This document shows positions 1-7,177 of a DNA stretch of 14,875 nucleotides, piece after piece. A model generated the notes under the pieces. It was not told the origin of the DNA. It ran no database searches and saw nothing but the letters and a program-made list of their open reading frames with translations. How positions within the stretch are numbered: the stretch's first letter is position 1; each line of letters starts with the position of its first letter. The DNA comes from JAGPIS01 sp964635545 (GTDB lineage: Bacteria > Bacteroidota > Bacteroidia > Bacteroidales > Marinilabiliaceae), in NCBI GenBank assembly GCA_964635545.1, contig CAZWOA010000076.1, forward strand, positions 1 through 14,875, read 5' to 3'. The position numbers and the translations under genes are program-made.

Positions 1-679
1 CGCTGGCTGCTGCCCCATTTACTTCCGACTGAATTCCGAAAGTTGGCACAATCTCTGAAATCTGGTCTCTCGATATTCCGTAGTGACCCATCAGTTCGGT
101 TGCAAGATCCTCTTTTTCAAAATCCCACAATATGCCTTCCGACAGTCCTGAAACGGTGGTTTGACACTTGCCGCTCAGTTTGAAAGCTATATAATCGCCG
201 GGCAGCATTATTTTGCTGATTCGTGCAAAAAGCTCCGACTCATTTTCCTTTATCCACCTGAGTTTTGATGCGGTGAAGTTACCGGGCGAGTTGAGCATAC
301 GGTTGAGGCAGAACTCATTTCCCAGTGTTTTAAATGCCTCATTACCAATGTTAACTGCACGACTGTCACACCATATTATTGAAGGGCGCACCACCTGGCC
401 TTTATCATCCAAAGCAACAAGTCCGTGCATCTGGTATGAAATGCCTATTGCTTTGATATACTTGGTGTTAGTGCCCGATTTCTGAACAGCCTTTTGAAGG
501 GCTACTTTAAAATGATGCCACCAATCTTCAGGTTGTTGCTCGGCCCATCCTTTATGAGGCGCCGATATGGCCATCTCCTCCTCGGGCGAGAAGGCCGATG
601 CCAGGCAGGTTCCCTTGGCTACATCCAGCAAACTTACTTTTACCGATGAGCTTCCGATGTCTATTCCTAATGTTATCAT
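1..679 (-). CDS. xylB: Xylulokinase-like FGGY carbohydrate kinase, N-terminal part (cut by window edge)
   Basis: I translated this by hand on the minus strand. It begins MITLGIDIGSSSVKVSLLD and stays open for 226 codons to base 1, so the C-terminal half lies outside the window (family members are about 490-500 residues). The first segment is the FGGY N-terminal ATPase fold: phosphate-binding GIDIGSSSVK at residues 5-14, with D7 in the place of the conserved phosphate-loop Asp. GWAEQQPEDWW follows at about 44-54, then the substrate-site SYQMHG at 81-86, which is typical of D-xylulose kinases. Other features are IIWCDSRA and LPGDYIAFKLSG. The family phosphorylates D-xylulose to D-xylulose 5-phosphate in the cytoplasm, feeding the pentose phosphate pathway. 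The gene starts 45 bases after the GntR regulator stop, on the same strand, so the two are probably co-transcribed or co-regulated. L-fuculose or other ketose kinases of the same family are the alternative. The family call is secure, the exact substrate less so. Confidence 0.9.
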   Translation of the reverse strand, partial: MITLGIDIGSSSVKVSLLDVAKGTCLASAFSPEEEMAISAPHKGWAEQQPEDWWHHFKVALQKAVQKSGTNTKYIKAIGISYQMHGLVALDDKGQVVRPSIIWCDSRAVNIGNEAFKTLGNEFCLNRMLNSPGNFTASKLRWIKENESELFARISKIMLPGDYIAFKLSGKCQTTVSGLSEGILWDFEKEDLATELMGHYGISRDQISEIVPTFGIQSEVNGAAAS

Positions 680-688
680 TTTATTGTA

Positions 689-707
689 CTGTTATGTTCT
701 GTTATGG
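689..707. promoter_or_regulatory. Candidate GntR operator upstream of xylB
   Basis: The plus-strand sequence is CTGTTATGTTCTGTTATGG. It matches 16 of 19 bases of the site at 1731-1749 in front of the GntR gene, and both sit about 8-10 bases before the start codon of the gene they would control. Within the site CTGTTATG is directly repeated with a 10-base period, one helical turn. This is the expected pattern for autoregulation plus control of the linked kinase. The function is inferred from position and duplication only. Confidence 0.55.
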
Positions 708-724
708 TTAATTGCTAAAAAAAT

Positions 725-1723
725 TTAGAGCGACTCTCTGATAATTACCTTTGTTGGCACGCACACATTCATCGTACTGTCGTTAATCACAAATTCGGCA
801 GCCTTCTTTCCCAGCATTTCAAAATCGGTGGTTATAACTGTTATCCCTTTGTAAATGAATTGCTTCATGGGTGTTTCATTGTATGATATGATGCCTGTGT
901 CAACTCCGGGTTCCAACTTTTTGGCTCTGCATTGGGTAAGAAATCGGCCAAGCATACGGTCGCTAACGCAGAAATATGCCTTACCTTGCTTCACGTCAAA
1001 ATTATCGGCAACGGTTAATACAGAGTGTTTTATGCGTCTGTCTCTACAGAATTTCTTGAAATACTCAACCGATTCGTAAGGGTGTTTTGTAAATTCAGGA
1101 TATAGAAATATTATCTCGTTATATTTTTTCAGAAGATGCGATATTTTCGCCATCTCGGTATAAACCGGCTTCCCAAAGTCCTGAAACAGCCTGTTTTGAG
1201 CACTTCCCGAATGAATATTCCAGTCGATAACCAGTAGTTTGTCGGCCGGTATAAGATTCAGAATATCAGCCATTTCGTCATCGTCGAAAGGCATTACAAT
1301 ATATTTGGTGTATTTACCGATGCTGTCGTTAATCAACTTTTTGAAAACTTCAATATTGTAATGATGGAAATTAACATCTGCAATGATGTTGTGTGGTAGG
1401 TTCTTAACGAACGAGTCGTATAGTACCTCCTTGTATGCTTTAAAAGTATCGAGGAACACAAAAACTTTGCGCATCGCCTGTGCCACAAAATAGCCTTTGT
1501 TGGGCACCGACTCGATTACTCCCTGTTCTTTGAGCTGAGAGTAAGCTTTAAAAACTGTATCGCGCGATAGTTTATAGTCATTACATACTTGATTTACAGA
1601 TGGAAGGAAATCGCCAGGCTGAAGCATATTGCGTGCAATTGCATTATTCACCGAATCGATTATCTGTCGAAATTTCGGTATATCAGAGGATGAATCTATG
1701 CTTATTTTGAAATTTTTCGCCAT
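725..1723 (-). CDS. GntR-family transcriptional regulator with LacI-like sugar-sensing domain
   Basis: This is a 332-residue cytoplasmic DNA-binding protein. Residues of about 15-80 form a GntR winged helix-turn-helix (IPKFRQIIDSVNNAIARNM, GDFLPSVNQVCNDYKLSRDT, then the wing GVIESVPNKGYFVAQ). The remaining roughly 245 residues (KVFVFLDTF, YIVMPFDDDEMADILN, LLVIDWNIHSG, GIISYNETPMKQFIYKGI, ITTDFEMLGKKAAEFV) resemble the periplasmic-binding-protein-like effector domain of LacI/AraR-type regulators. That domain usually binds a sugar or sugar phosphate. I use the internal ATG at 1723 (MAKNFKIS), not the in-frame ATG at 1762, because an exact TATATTTG -7 box at 1750-1757 lies between them and would place the transcript start downstream of 1762. 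The operator-like site at 1731-1749 and its copy before xylB suggest that it represses itself and a pentose gene set. Xylose or xylulose as effector is inference from the neighbour. Confidence 0.88.
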   Translation of the reverse strand: MAKNFKISIDSSSDIPKFRQIIDSVNNAIARNMLQPGDFLPSVNQVCNDYKLSRDTVFKAYSQLKEQGVIESVPNKGYFVAQAMRKVFVFLDTFKAYKEVLYDSFVKNLPHNIIADVNFHHYNIEVFKKLINDSIGKYTKYIVMPFDDDEMADILNLIPADKLLVIDWNIHSGSAQNRLFQDFGKPVYTEMAKISHLLKKYNEIIFLYPEFTKHPYESVEYFKKFCRDRRIKHSVLTVADNFDVKQGKAYFCVSDRMLGRFLTQCRAKKLEPGVDTGIISYNETPMKQFIYKGITVITTDFEMLGKKAAEFVINDSTMNVCVPTKVIIRESL

Positions 1724-1730
1724 ATCTGTT

Positions 1731-1749
1731 CTGTTCCGTTCTGGTATGG
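1731..1749. promoter_or_regulatory. Candidate GntR autoregulatory operator
   Basis: The plus-strand sequence is CTGTTCCGTTCTGGTATGG, matching the site at 689-707 in 16 of 19 positions. It lies directly downstream of the -7 box at 1750-1757, so a bound protein would block the transcription start region. The site ends 8 bases before the regulator's ATG. Confidence 0.55.
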
Positions 1750-1757
1750 CAAATATA
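1750..1757 (-). promoter_or_regulatory. Bacteroidota-type -7 promoter box for the GntR gene
   Basis: The minus strand reads TATATTTG, an exact match to the TAnnTTTG -7 element recognised by the Bacteroidota housekeeping sigma factor. No convincing -33 TTTG was found about 19-22 bases further upstream, where the sequence is only T-rich. The expected transcript start falls within the adjacent operator-like site, giving a leader of about 20 bases. Confidence 0.5.
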
Positions 1758-1762
1758 TGCAA

Positions 1763-2402
1763 TTATTGATAAAATAAAACATTTTTTCAATAAATTTTCA
1801 CTATGCGACTTTTTTACCACATAGAGACATAGGAAAAAAGGAGACAGAAATATAGATTGAAACTTGTTTCGATCTATGTTTCAGCTTGCCGAACGATGGT
1901 TAATGAGTCATTCGAAGAATGAAATCTCTAGTCGAAAATTACTGTTGTCCTATAATTTTTTAGATTCTTAGCTTCGCTCAGAATGACAATAGTCCGTTAA
2001 GTGTTGGAGGTGTCTGAAAAGTTCTCGAATCACACAAAAAACACGAATAATACAAAAATTATTTTTAATAAGTTGCTAACACACAGAGAGATGGGGTTGT
2101 GAAAATCCGTGCGCTCGGCTCTGCCGCTTGCTTTCCAAGAAATCTGTGTAATCCCGTATAAACGGGACAAGTACCGTGGATAAAAATACTTTTGGACAAC
2201 CCCAAATAACTATGTGCAACGTCATTCCGAGCAAAGCGAGGAATCTCCTAACGAACTTTTGTTGTTTCGACCCGATTCCTATCAGAAGTAGGGAGGAATA
2301 CCATTCCATAAAACAACACTTGGTCTTCAGACTAAAATTTGATTAATCATATTTTGGGGGATAGCGTAGCGAAGAATCTTAAAAACGGGCAGCTGTGATT
2401 TT
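1763..2402. repeat. Non-coding gap rich in dispersed intergenic repeats
   Basis: No gene is supported in these 640 bases between the hybrid regulator and the GntR gene. The stretch contains short motifs of a kind scattered through Bacteroidota intergenic DNA. GATTCTTAGCTTCGCTCAGA begins a unit at 1963-1990. Its inverse relative, with CATTCCGAGCAAAGCGAGGA, lies at 2221-2246, and a shorter variant with GCGTAGCGAAGAATC lies at 2361-2380. Related units recur at 14089-14114 near the other end of the window. A run starting ACCACATAGAGACATAGG lies at about 1816-1833. A possible inverted-repeat element at 2092-2204 is listed separately. Short open frames here read through the repeats and look fortuitous. 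Confidence 0.6.
2092..2204. repeat. Small element bounded by an imperfect inverted repeat
   Basis: The left arm TGGGGTTGTGAAAA (2092-2105) pairs with the right arm TTTTGGACAACCCCA (2190-2204): nine perfect outer pairs, a small bulge, then four A-T pairs. The span is 113 bases with no coding capacity. It includes a minor hairpin, CCCGTATAAACGGG. It could be a miniature non-autonomous element or a degenerate REP-like unit. No target-site duplication is evident by eye. Confidence 0.3.
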
Positions 2403-5400
2403 TCAATCATCAATATATTGTGATGGTGTTTTGTTAAACTCTGCTTTAAAGCACTTTGCAAAATATGAGTGGTTTGAGAATCCCACAAGGTACATCACTT
2501 CTGAAGAGGTGAATTTCTTTTGCTTTAGCAGCATTGCCGCTTTTTTAATCCGTATGGAACGGATGTAATCAACTGGTGTTTTGCCTGTTATCTGCTTAAT
2601 ACGCCGGTAAATCTGCTTGCTGTTAATGCCCGATTTTTCGCTCAATATCAGTACGTTAAACTCCGAGTCGGATATGTTATCTTCAATAATTCTTGTTATG
2701 TCGTTTAGAAATTTCTCATCATTGGATGTTACTAAGGTCTGCTCGGGGGTTGAAATCATATCTATACGCACCGATTTTTCTACTCTCTTTTTTTTGTTGA
2801 GTAGCTGTTCTATTCGCGATAATAGTATTTCCGGTTCAAAAGGTTTTACTATAAGTGCGTCGGTATTTGTTTGAATACCAAGCAATTCGGTGTTTTTGTC
2901 GCTTTGTGCAGTCAATAGTATTATGGGGGTTGACGATAATGATGCCACTTTTCGTAATTCGCTACTGAGTTCAAAACCAGTCATTTCAGGCATCTTTACG
3001 TCTGATATTATTAAATCGGGCGTATGCTTTAATGCAATTTTTAGTGCTTCGCGTCCGTCGTGCGCAGTTACAACCCTGTAAATAGGCGTAAGTAGATTTT
3101 TCAATAATTCAATTATCTCATCGTTATCGTCGGCCACCAGAATGAGGCTTTTTTCTGATGTATTATGCTCATTTTCTGATTGTTCGGCGATATATGGCTT
3201 GTCAGAAACAGCTGTAATCGGGAATATTACTTTAACTGTTGTCCCTTCGCCTTGGGTTGATCTTATAATTAACTCTCCATCAAGAAGTTCGGTGTATGTT
3301 TTGGCGATGTACAAGCCTATTCCCGTACTCTCTCTGTTCTCAACGGTAAGCGATGATTGATAAAACCGTTGATGAACATAAGGTATCTCTTTGGAAGGAA
3401 TGCCTATTCCGGTATCTTTAATAGAAATAATTATTTGTTTTGTTTGATTATTAATCTCTATTTTGGTGGTTATTTTTCCTCCGTCGTTGGTATATTTTAC
3501 TGCATTTGAGATTAGGTTGTTGAATATGGAGTCGAGTTTAACTCTGTCCATGTTCACGTACAGCTCATTTATTGCTGATTCAAAGCTGTAAATCAGGCCT
3601 TTATCGGCATGCGATTTTTCAAAATTGGTGTGAATATTTTTCAGAAATGATATCAGTTCGATATCAGAGCGTATTAATAATGTGTTGTTGGAATCAATCC
3701 TGTCGAAATCCAACATGGTGTGAATGAGCGTATTGATTTTGTTTGCATTATTCTGAATTAGCTCAAGTTGTTGTTTGTCATCGGGATTGGTTGTGTTGCG
3801 TAATAATCGGCCCAGAGGTGTAATTATAAGGGTTAACGGAGTTTTAATTTCGTGCGAAAGGTTGCTCATAAACTCCATTTTATGCTTCAGTTGCTCTTTA
3901 ATTCTCGACTTCTCAATACGTTCGTTTTTCAGTCTGTTCTTTACTATTATGAAATTTATTATCCATATTATTAAAAGTGAGATAGAAATAGCGTAAATAA
4001 GCTTTGCTATTGACGTTAAATACCATGGCGGATTTATTATAATATCAAGGTTGTATCTCTGATCCGATGGTTGATTTTGTGCATCTAATTTTGATACTGT
4101 TAGCTTATACTCTCCCGGCGCCAGGTTGGAATATGCTATTCTGTTATTTGATGCATCCAGCACCGTCCAGTTGTTCTCGATGGGGTGAAGCGAGTATATG
4201 AATGTGCTTTTCTCATCCAGACTATAGGGTAAGTCGGTGATTTCCAGTGTTATGTTATTCTCTTTGTGGTTGAGGGTCAGCTTGTTGATGTAGGTAATGT
4301 TTCCTTCTTTAAGTGACTCATGTTTTCCATTAATCGTGATTGACGATGCAAAAACGGGGTTGTTACCCGGCTTAAAATCAGATATATCGGAAGGAATGGT
4401 TGCAAATCCGTTTACGTCGCCCAGTAACATTCTGCTCTTTTCCCTGTCGTAGAATATTGAAGAAAACCTGCGTGTTGTGAGGATAACTCTTTTGGGATCT
4501 CTGGTTTTGCGGTCTATCAACCACAGTCCCTCGGTTGCCGATACCCAAATATCACTATCTGTAGCAGTCATTGAGATGGTTTCTGCATTGGGGAATCCGT
4601 TGAATTTAATCAGTTCATTATTGCCTGTTTCCGGATCCATCCTTAATACGCCGCCTTTTACGCCTGCCCACACTATGCCGTCATTATCGGAAGTGATGAA
4701 CGTGGGGGAGAAGCCATTTGTTGAATCTTTTGCAAAAACAATTTCTACCGCCTTTGTTGACGTCGATATCTTACTTATTGTTTTATCGTGACTCAGAATC
4801 CATATATTCCCCTGATTATCAGAGGTGAGCTGGGTTACAAATGTGCTTGATAACTGCTTTTCGGTAAATACATAATCTGCTGTGTAGTTGGTTGGTTTTG
4901 AGTTGATAAGCCTGGTTTTGTCAACCATCAAAACTCCACCGAGGCAAGTTGCAATCCATAGGTTATGGTTATTATCCTCATAAATGCCGTAGGCCCAATT
5001 GGAGTTGTATTTTCCTGTGCTGTCGGAGATTGAGTATTGCTCAAATTGCTGTGTATGAGTATTATATCTATTGATGCTTGCATCGGTGGCAATCCATAAG
5101 TTTTTGTCTTTATCCTCGTATATATGGCGAATCCTGCCATGTGGAAGCGGATAGTGCCGGCTGTCGGTATTATACCATCTGGCATTTGCCCAGCCGTTAG
5201 GATTTTGTTCGGCACGTATCAGGCCATGCGTGCCACCAAGCCAATAAAAATTGTTGGAGTCCTTAAAAATAGAGTATATCTGATTTCCTTCACCACTGTT
5301 GGTTAGTTCTGCTAAAGTGGTGTAGGTCAATGGGTTGTTGTGTCGTGCCAGTGATATTCCATAATCAGTGCCTAACCATATATTTTGGTCTCTATCCTTG

Positions 5401-6329
5401 AAAACGCTCCAAATTATATTATTTGTGAGTGACGATTGATCGCGCGAATCGTGTAGTATATGCGATATTTTGTGGTCGAAAGGATTATAAATATACAGGC
5501 CGTTATCTGTCCCTATTACGAGATTTGAATTGCGGTCGCAGGTTATTGTCTTGACTGACTGGTCGTTAAGCTGGCTGATTATGTGTGTTGATTCATCAAT
5601 AGTGCTATATTTTAATAATCCACCCTCCATTCCTATCCAAATGGTATTATTAACAGTATCGTTGTAGAGGCAGTTTACAAAACGATTGTTATTATTTCCC
5701 AGCTTTGGCAGATATATCTGAACAATATTATCGCTACTGTATGTATAGACACACAATCCGTCATAGGTTCCAATCATAATTTTGTCATCATTTATTGCCT
5801 CTATGGAATATATTGCCTGATGTGGAATGTTGCTGTATTTATTATTATCGAGGTGGGTTAAGGTCTTGTTAGTCAGATTGTAGTAGTATAGGCCGTTAAG
5901 GGTTCCTATCCATAAATTATTGTTATGCAAGTGGAGCGATCTCACATTGGCCGGAAAAATTATTGAATCATCTTCATACCTGTCCTTCTCAATATCATAG
6001 ATTAAAACTCCGTTATCTGCACCAAGAAATAGATGTTTGTTAATCTCTAATCCACAATGTATCTGAGTGTTATGCTTTTCGCCAATGGTGTATTTTAAAT
6101 GAAACCGATATCCGTCGTAATTAAGTAATCCCTTGTTTGTTCCAATCCATATCATCCCTCTGTTGTCCTGAAATATAGAACTTACAACCGGCGATGACAC
6201 ACCCGGGTTTATATTGAAAAATGATTTATAGAGTGAGCTTTGCGACACGGATGCCGCATTGTAAATAATCAGAAAAAATAATATGGTTGCTATTTTACGG
6301 GTCATTTTTATCGGTTTGCACATCAACAT
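2403..6329 (-). CDS. Hybrid two-component system sensor kinase/response regulator (HTCS, one-piece)
   Basis: This is a 1308-residue fusion protein spanning the inner membrane. In order it has a signal peptide (hydrophobic ATILFFLIIYNAASV) and a periplasmic sensor of about 13 Reg_prop propeller blades (IWIGTNKGLLNYD, LWIGTLNGLYYYN, IWIGMEGGLLKYS, IWLGTDYGISLA and others). A Y_Y_Y domain of about residues 680-768 (IYSLHPIENNWTVLDASNN, GEYKLTVS) and one membrane helix at about 774-796 follow. HisKA has phospho-acceptor H826 in SHEIKTP. HATPase_c has N942 in SNAVKYT, plus DTGIGIP and STGIGLYIAKTY. The receiver has acidic VADDNDE, D1110 in SDVKMPEM, and KPF. A C-terminal AraC-type HTH ends the protein (MYLVGFSNHSYFAKCFKAEFNKTPSQY). 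All key catalytic residues are present, so it should sense a periplasmic ligand, usually an oligosaccharide in this family, and activate transcription. The usual susCD-type target locus is not adjacent; the divergent neighbour is a secreted-protein operon. The start is uncertain: ATG at 6305 (MTRKIATILF) is equally plausible. Confidence 0.96.
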   Translation of the reverse strand: MLMCKPIKMTRKIATILFFLIIYNAASVSQSSLYKSFFNINPGVSSPVVSSIFQDNRGMIWIGTNKGLLNYDGYRFHLKYTIGEKHNTQIHCGLEINKHLFLGADNGVLIYDIEKDRYEDDSIIFPANVRSLHLHNNNLWIGTLNGLYYYNLTNKTLTHLDNNKYSNIPHQAIYSIEAINDDKIMIGTYDGLCVYTYSSDNIVQIYLPKLGNNNNRFVNCLYNDTVNNTIWIGMEGGLLKYSTIDESTHIISQLNDQSVKTITCDRNSNLVIGTDNGLYIYNPFDHKISHILHDSRDQSSLTNNIIWSVFKDRDQNIWLGTDYGISLARHNNPLTYTTLAELTNSGEGNQIYSIFKDSNNFYWLGGTHGLIRAEQNPNGWANARWYNTDSRHYPLPHGRIRHIYEDKDKNLWIATDASINRYNTHTQQFEQYSISDSTGKYNSNWAYGIYEDNNHNLWIATCLGGVLMVDKTRLINSKPTNYTADYVFTEKQLSSTFVTQLTSDNQGNIWILSHDKTISKISTSTKAVEIVFAKDSTNGFSPTFITSDNDGIVWAGVKGGVLRMDPETGNNELIKFNGFPNAETISMTATDSDIWVSATEGLWLIDRKTRDPKRVILTTRRFSSIFYDREKSRMLLGDVNGFATIPSDISDFKPGNNPVFASSITINGKHESLKEGNITYINKLTLNHKENNITLEITDLPYSLDEKSTFIYSLHPIENNWTVLDASNNRIAYSNLAPGEYKLTVSKLDAQNQPSDQRYNLDIIINPPWYLTSIAKLIYAISISLLIIWIINFIIVKNRLKNERIEKSRIKEQLKHKMEFMSNLSHEIKTPLTLIITPLGRLLRNTTNPDDKQQLELIQNNANKINTLIHTMLDFDRIDSNNTLLIRSDIELISFLKNIHTNFEKSHADKGLIYSFESAINELYVNMDRVKLDSIFNNLISNAVKYTNDGGKITTKIEINNQTKQIIISIKDTGIGIPSKEIPYVHQRFYQSSLTVENRESTGIGLYIAKTYTELLDGELIIRSTQGEGTTVKVIFPITAVSDKPYIAEQSENEHNTSEKSLILVADDNDEIIELLKNLLTPIYRVVTAHDGREALKIALKHTPDLIISDVKMPEMTGFELSSELRKVASLSSTPIILLTAQSDKNTELLGIQTNTDALIVKPFEPEILLSRIEQLLNKKKRVEKSVRIDMISTPEQTLVTSNDEKFLNDITRIIEDNISDSEFNVLILSEKSGINSKQIYRRIKQITGKTPVDYIRSIRIKKAAMLLKQKKFTSSEVMYLVGFSNHSYFAKCFKAEFNKTPSQYIDD

Positions 6330-6357
6330 GAACGAGAATATAGATGCAAATTAGTTG

Positions 6358-6402
6358 TTTTTGCATAGATAATTGAAAAAAATAGCAATAACTATGCAAA
6401 AA
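6358..6402. promoter_or_regulatory. Perfect 11-bp inverted repeat upstream of the hybrid regulator
   Basis: Arm TTTTTGCATAG (6358-6368) and arm CTATGCAAAAA (6392-6402) are exact reverse complements, 34 bases apart start to start, about three helical turns. A third partial copy, AGATGCAAA, lies at 6342-6350. The pair sits 29 bases upstream of the regulator's first possible ATG, in the divergent control region, and may bind a dimeric regulator of either flanking gene. A stem-loop with a 23-base loop is less likely to be the function. Function is unproven. Confidence 0.45.
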
Positions 6403-6456
6403 TCAATATAGAATAATCCTTAATGTTGGATAAAAAAAAGTCTATAAAACAATTCG

Positions 6457-6487
6457 CCCCCTATTTTCAATCAATACCCCCCCATTA
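6457..6487 (+). promoter_or_regulatory. Paired C-rich direct repeats, candidate activator site
   Basis: CCCCCTATT (6457-6465) and CCCCCATTA (6479-6487) are 22 bases apart start to start, about two helical turns, separated by an AT-rich spacer. They lie just upstream of the presumed promoter of the secreted operon (-7-like TAATATTG at 6505-6512). Tandem direct half-sites at this place are what an AraC-type DNA-binding domain, such as that of the divergent hybrid regulator, would use. The assignment is positional inference. Confidence 0.4.
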
Positions 6488-6504
6488 CTATCATAATAAA
6501 GGCA

Positions 6505-6512
6505 TAATATTG
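6505..6512 (+). promoter_or_regulatory. Probable -7 box of the secreted-protein operon
   Basis: TAATATTG differs from TAnnTTTG in one position and lies 52 bases before the ATG of the first gene. There is no good -33 element, in keeping with a promoter that depends on an activator bound to the upstream C-rich repeats. Weak evidence on its own. Confidence 0.35.
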
Positions 6513-6563
6513 CAGTGATTTTAATATAAAATACAAATTATTAACACTTAAAAACAAACCACT

Positions 6564-7166
6564 ATGAAGAAATTTTCTTTAGGTATTATTATGCTCTTTT
6601 TTTGTGGCATAAACCATCTGTTTGCTCAAAACATTGATTCTCAGCAATCAACGCAGACACCCACCAAACTTGCTGAAATACGCAAAATGGTTTCATTAGA
6701 CGATGAACAATCTTTAAAATTAGATCTCATTTTTGAGAAGTATGCCAACATTATGGACTCTGCAATTTATAAAGTGCAGGATACTCGTGAAGCATCCAAT
6801 ATTATTTATAGGGCTAAAAAATATTTCGACATAAGCTTTATGAATGTTTTATCTGACATTCAGAAAAAAGAGTACGTTCAAAACATTGCTACACCCGAAA
6901 TTAGCCGAAAAACTGAAGGTAGAATGTACTATCTTAAGAACTCTGGAGAATATTCGGAGGCCGAGTTAGACCAATTTTATGATGAAATATTCAATTATCT
7001 CATGCTAGAGAAATACGTCTATGTTACGGAGAAGTATAACCATCTGAAACAAAAGGAGAATATTGCGCAGTTGAAAAAACTTGAACCCAAATGTTTGAAA
7101 ACATCAAATGGGCTTCAAAAAGCAAAACATCAAGGGCGAACATATCAAAATGGTTATCACTGGTAA
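6564..7166 (+). CDS. Small exported helical protein, unknown function
   Basis: A 200-residue protein with a clear signal peptide (MKKFSLGIIMLFFCGINHLFAQ, probable cleavage after Ala21). A Cys inside the hydrophobic core is not in a good lipobox, so a lipoprotein is unlikely. The mature part is charged and predicted mostly helical, with segments such as MVSLDDEQSLKLDLIFEKYA and MNVLSDIQKKEYVQNI. Their spacing recalls Bacteroidota secreted proteins of the Spy/LTXXQ kind, where a helix begins LTxxQ and a later helix contains a second LSxxQ. The C-terminus is basic (LKKLEPKCLKTSNGLQKAK). I do not recognise a family with confidence. It is the first gene of the secreted operon, 11 bases before the Sel1/T9SS gene. 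An exported chaperone-like or envelope-stress role is possible but only a guess. Confidence 0.75.
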   Translation: MKKFSLGIIMLFFCGINHLFAQNIDSQQSTQTPTKLAEIRKMVSLDDEQSLKLDLIFEKYANIMDSAIYKVQDTREASNIIYRAKKYFDISFMNVLSDIQKKEYVQNIATPEISRKTEGRMYYLKNSGEYSEAELDQFYDEIFNYLMLEKYVYVTEKYNHLKQKENIAQLKKLEPKCLKTSNGLQKAKHQGRTYQNGYHW

Positions 7167-7177
7167 AATGACGTGTT

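Noticed and set aside
213..485. 90-codon plus-strand open frame
   Set aside because: It lies antisense inside the well-supported xylulokinase coding region.
1724..1762. Upstream ATG for the GntR gene
   Set aside because: The extra 13 codons cover the -7 box and the operator-like site, so the transcript should start downstream of this ATG.
2076..2309. 77-codon open frame on the minus strand
   Set aside because: It reads through dispersed repeat units and the inverted-repeat element, has no recognisable domain, and its composition looks like translated repeat DNA.
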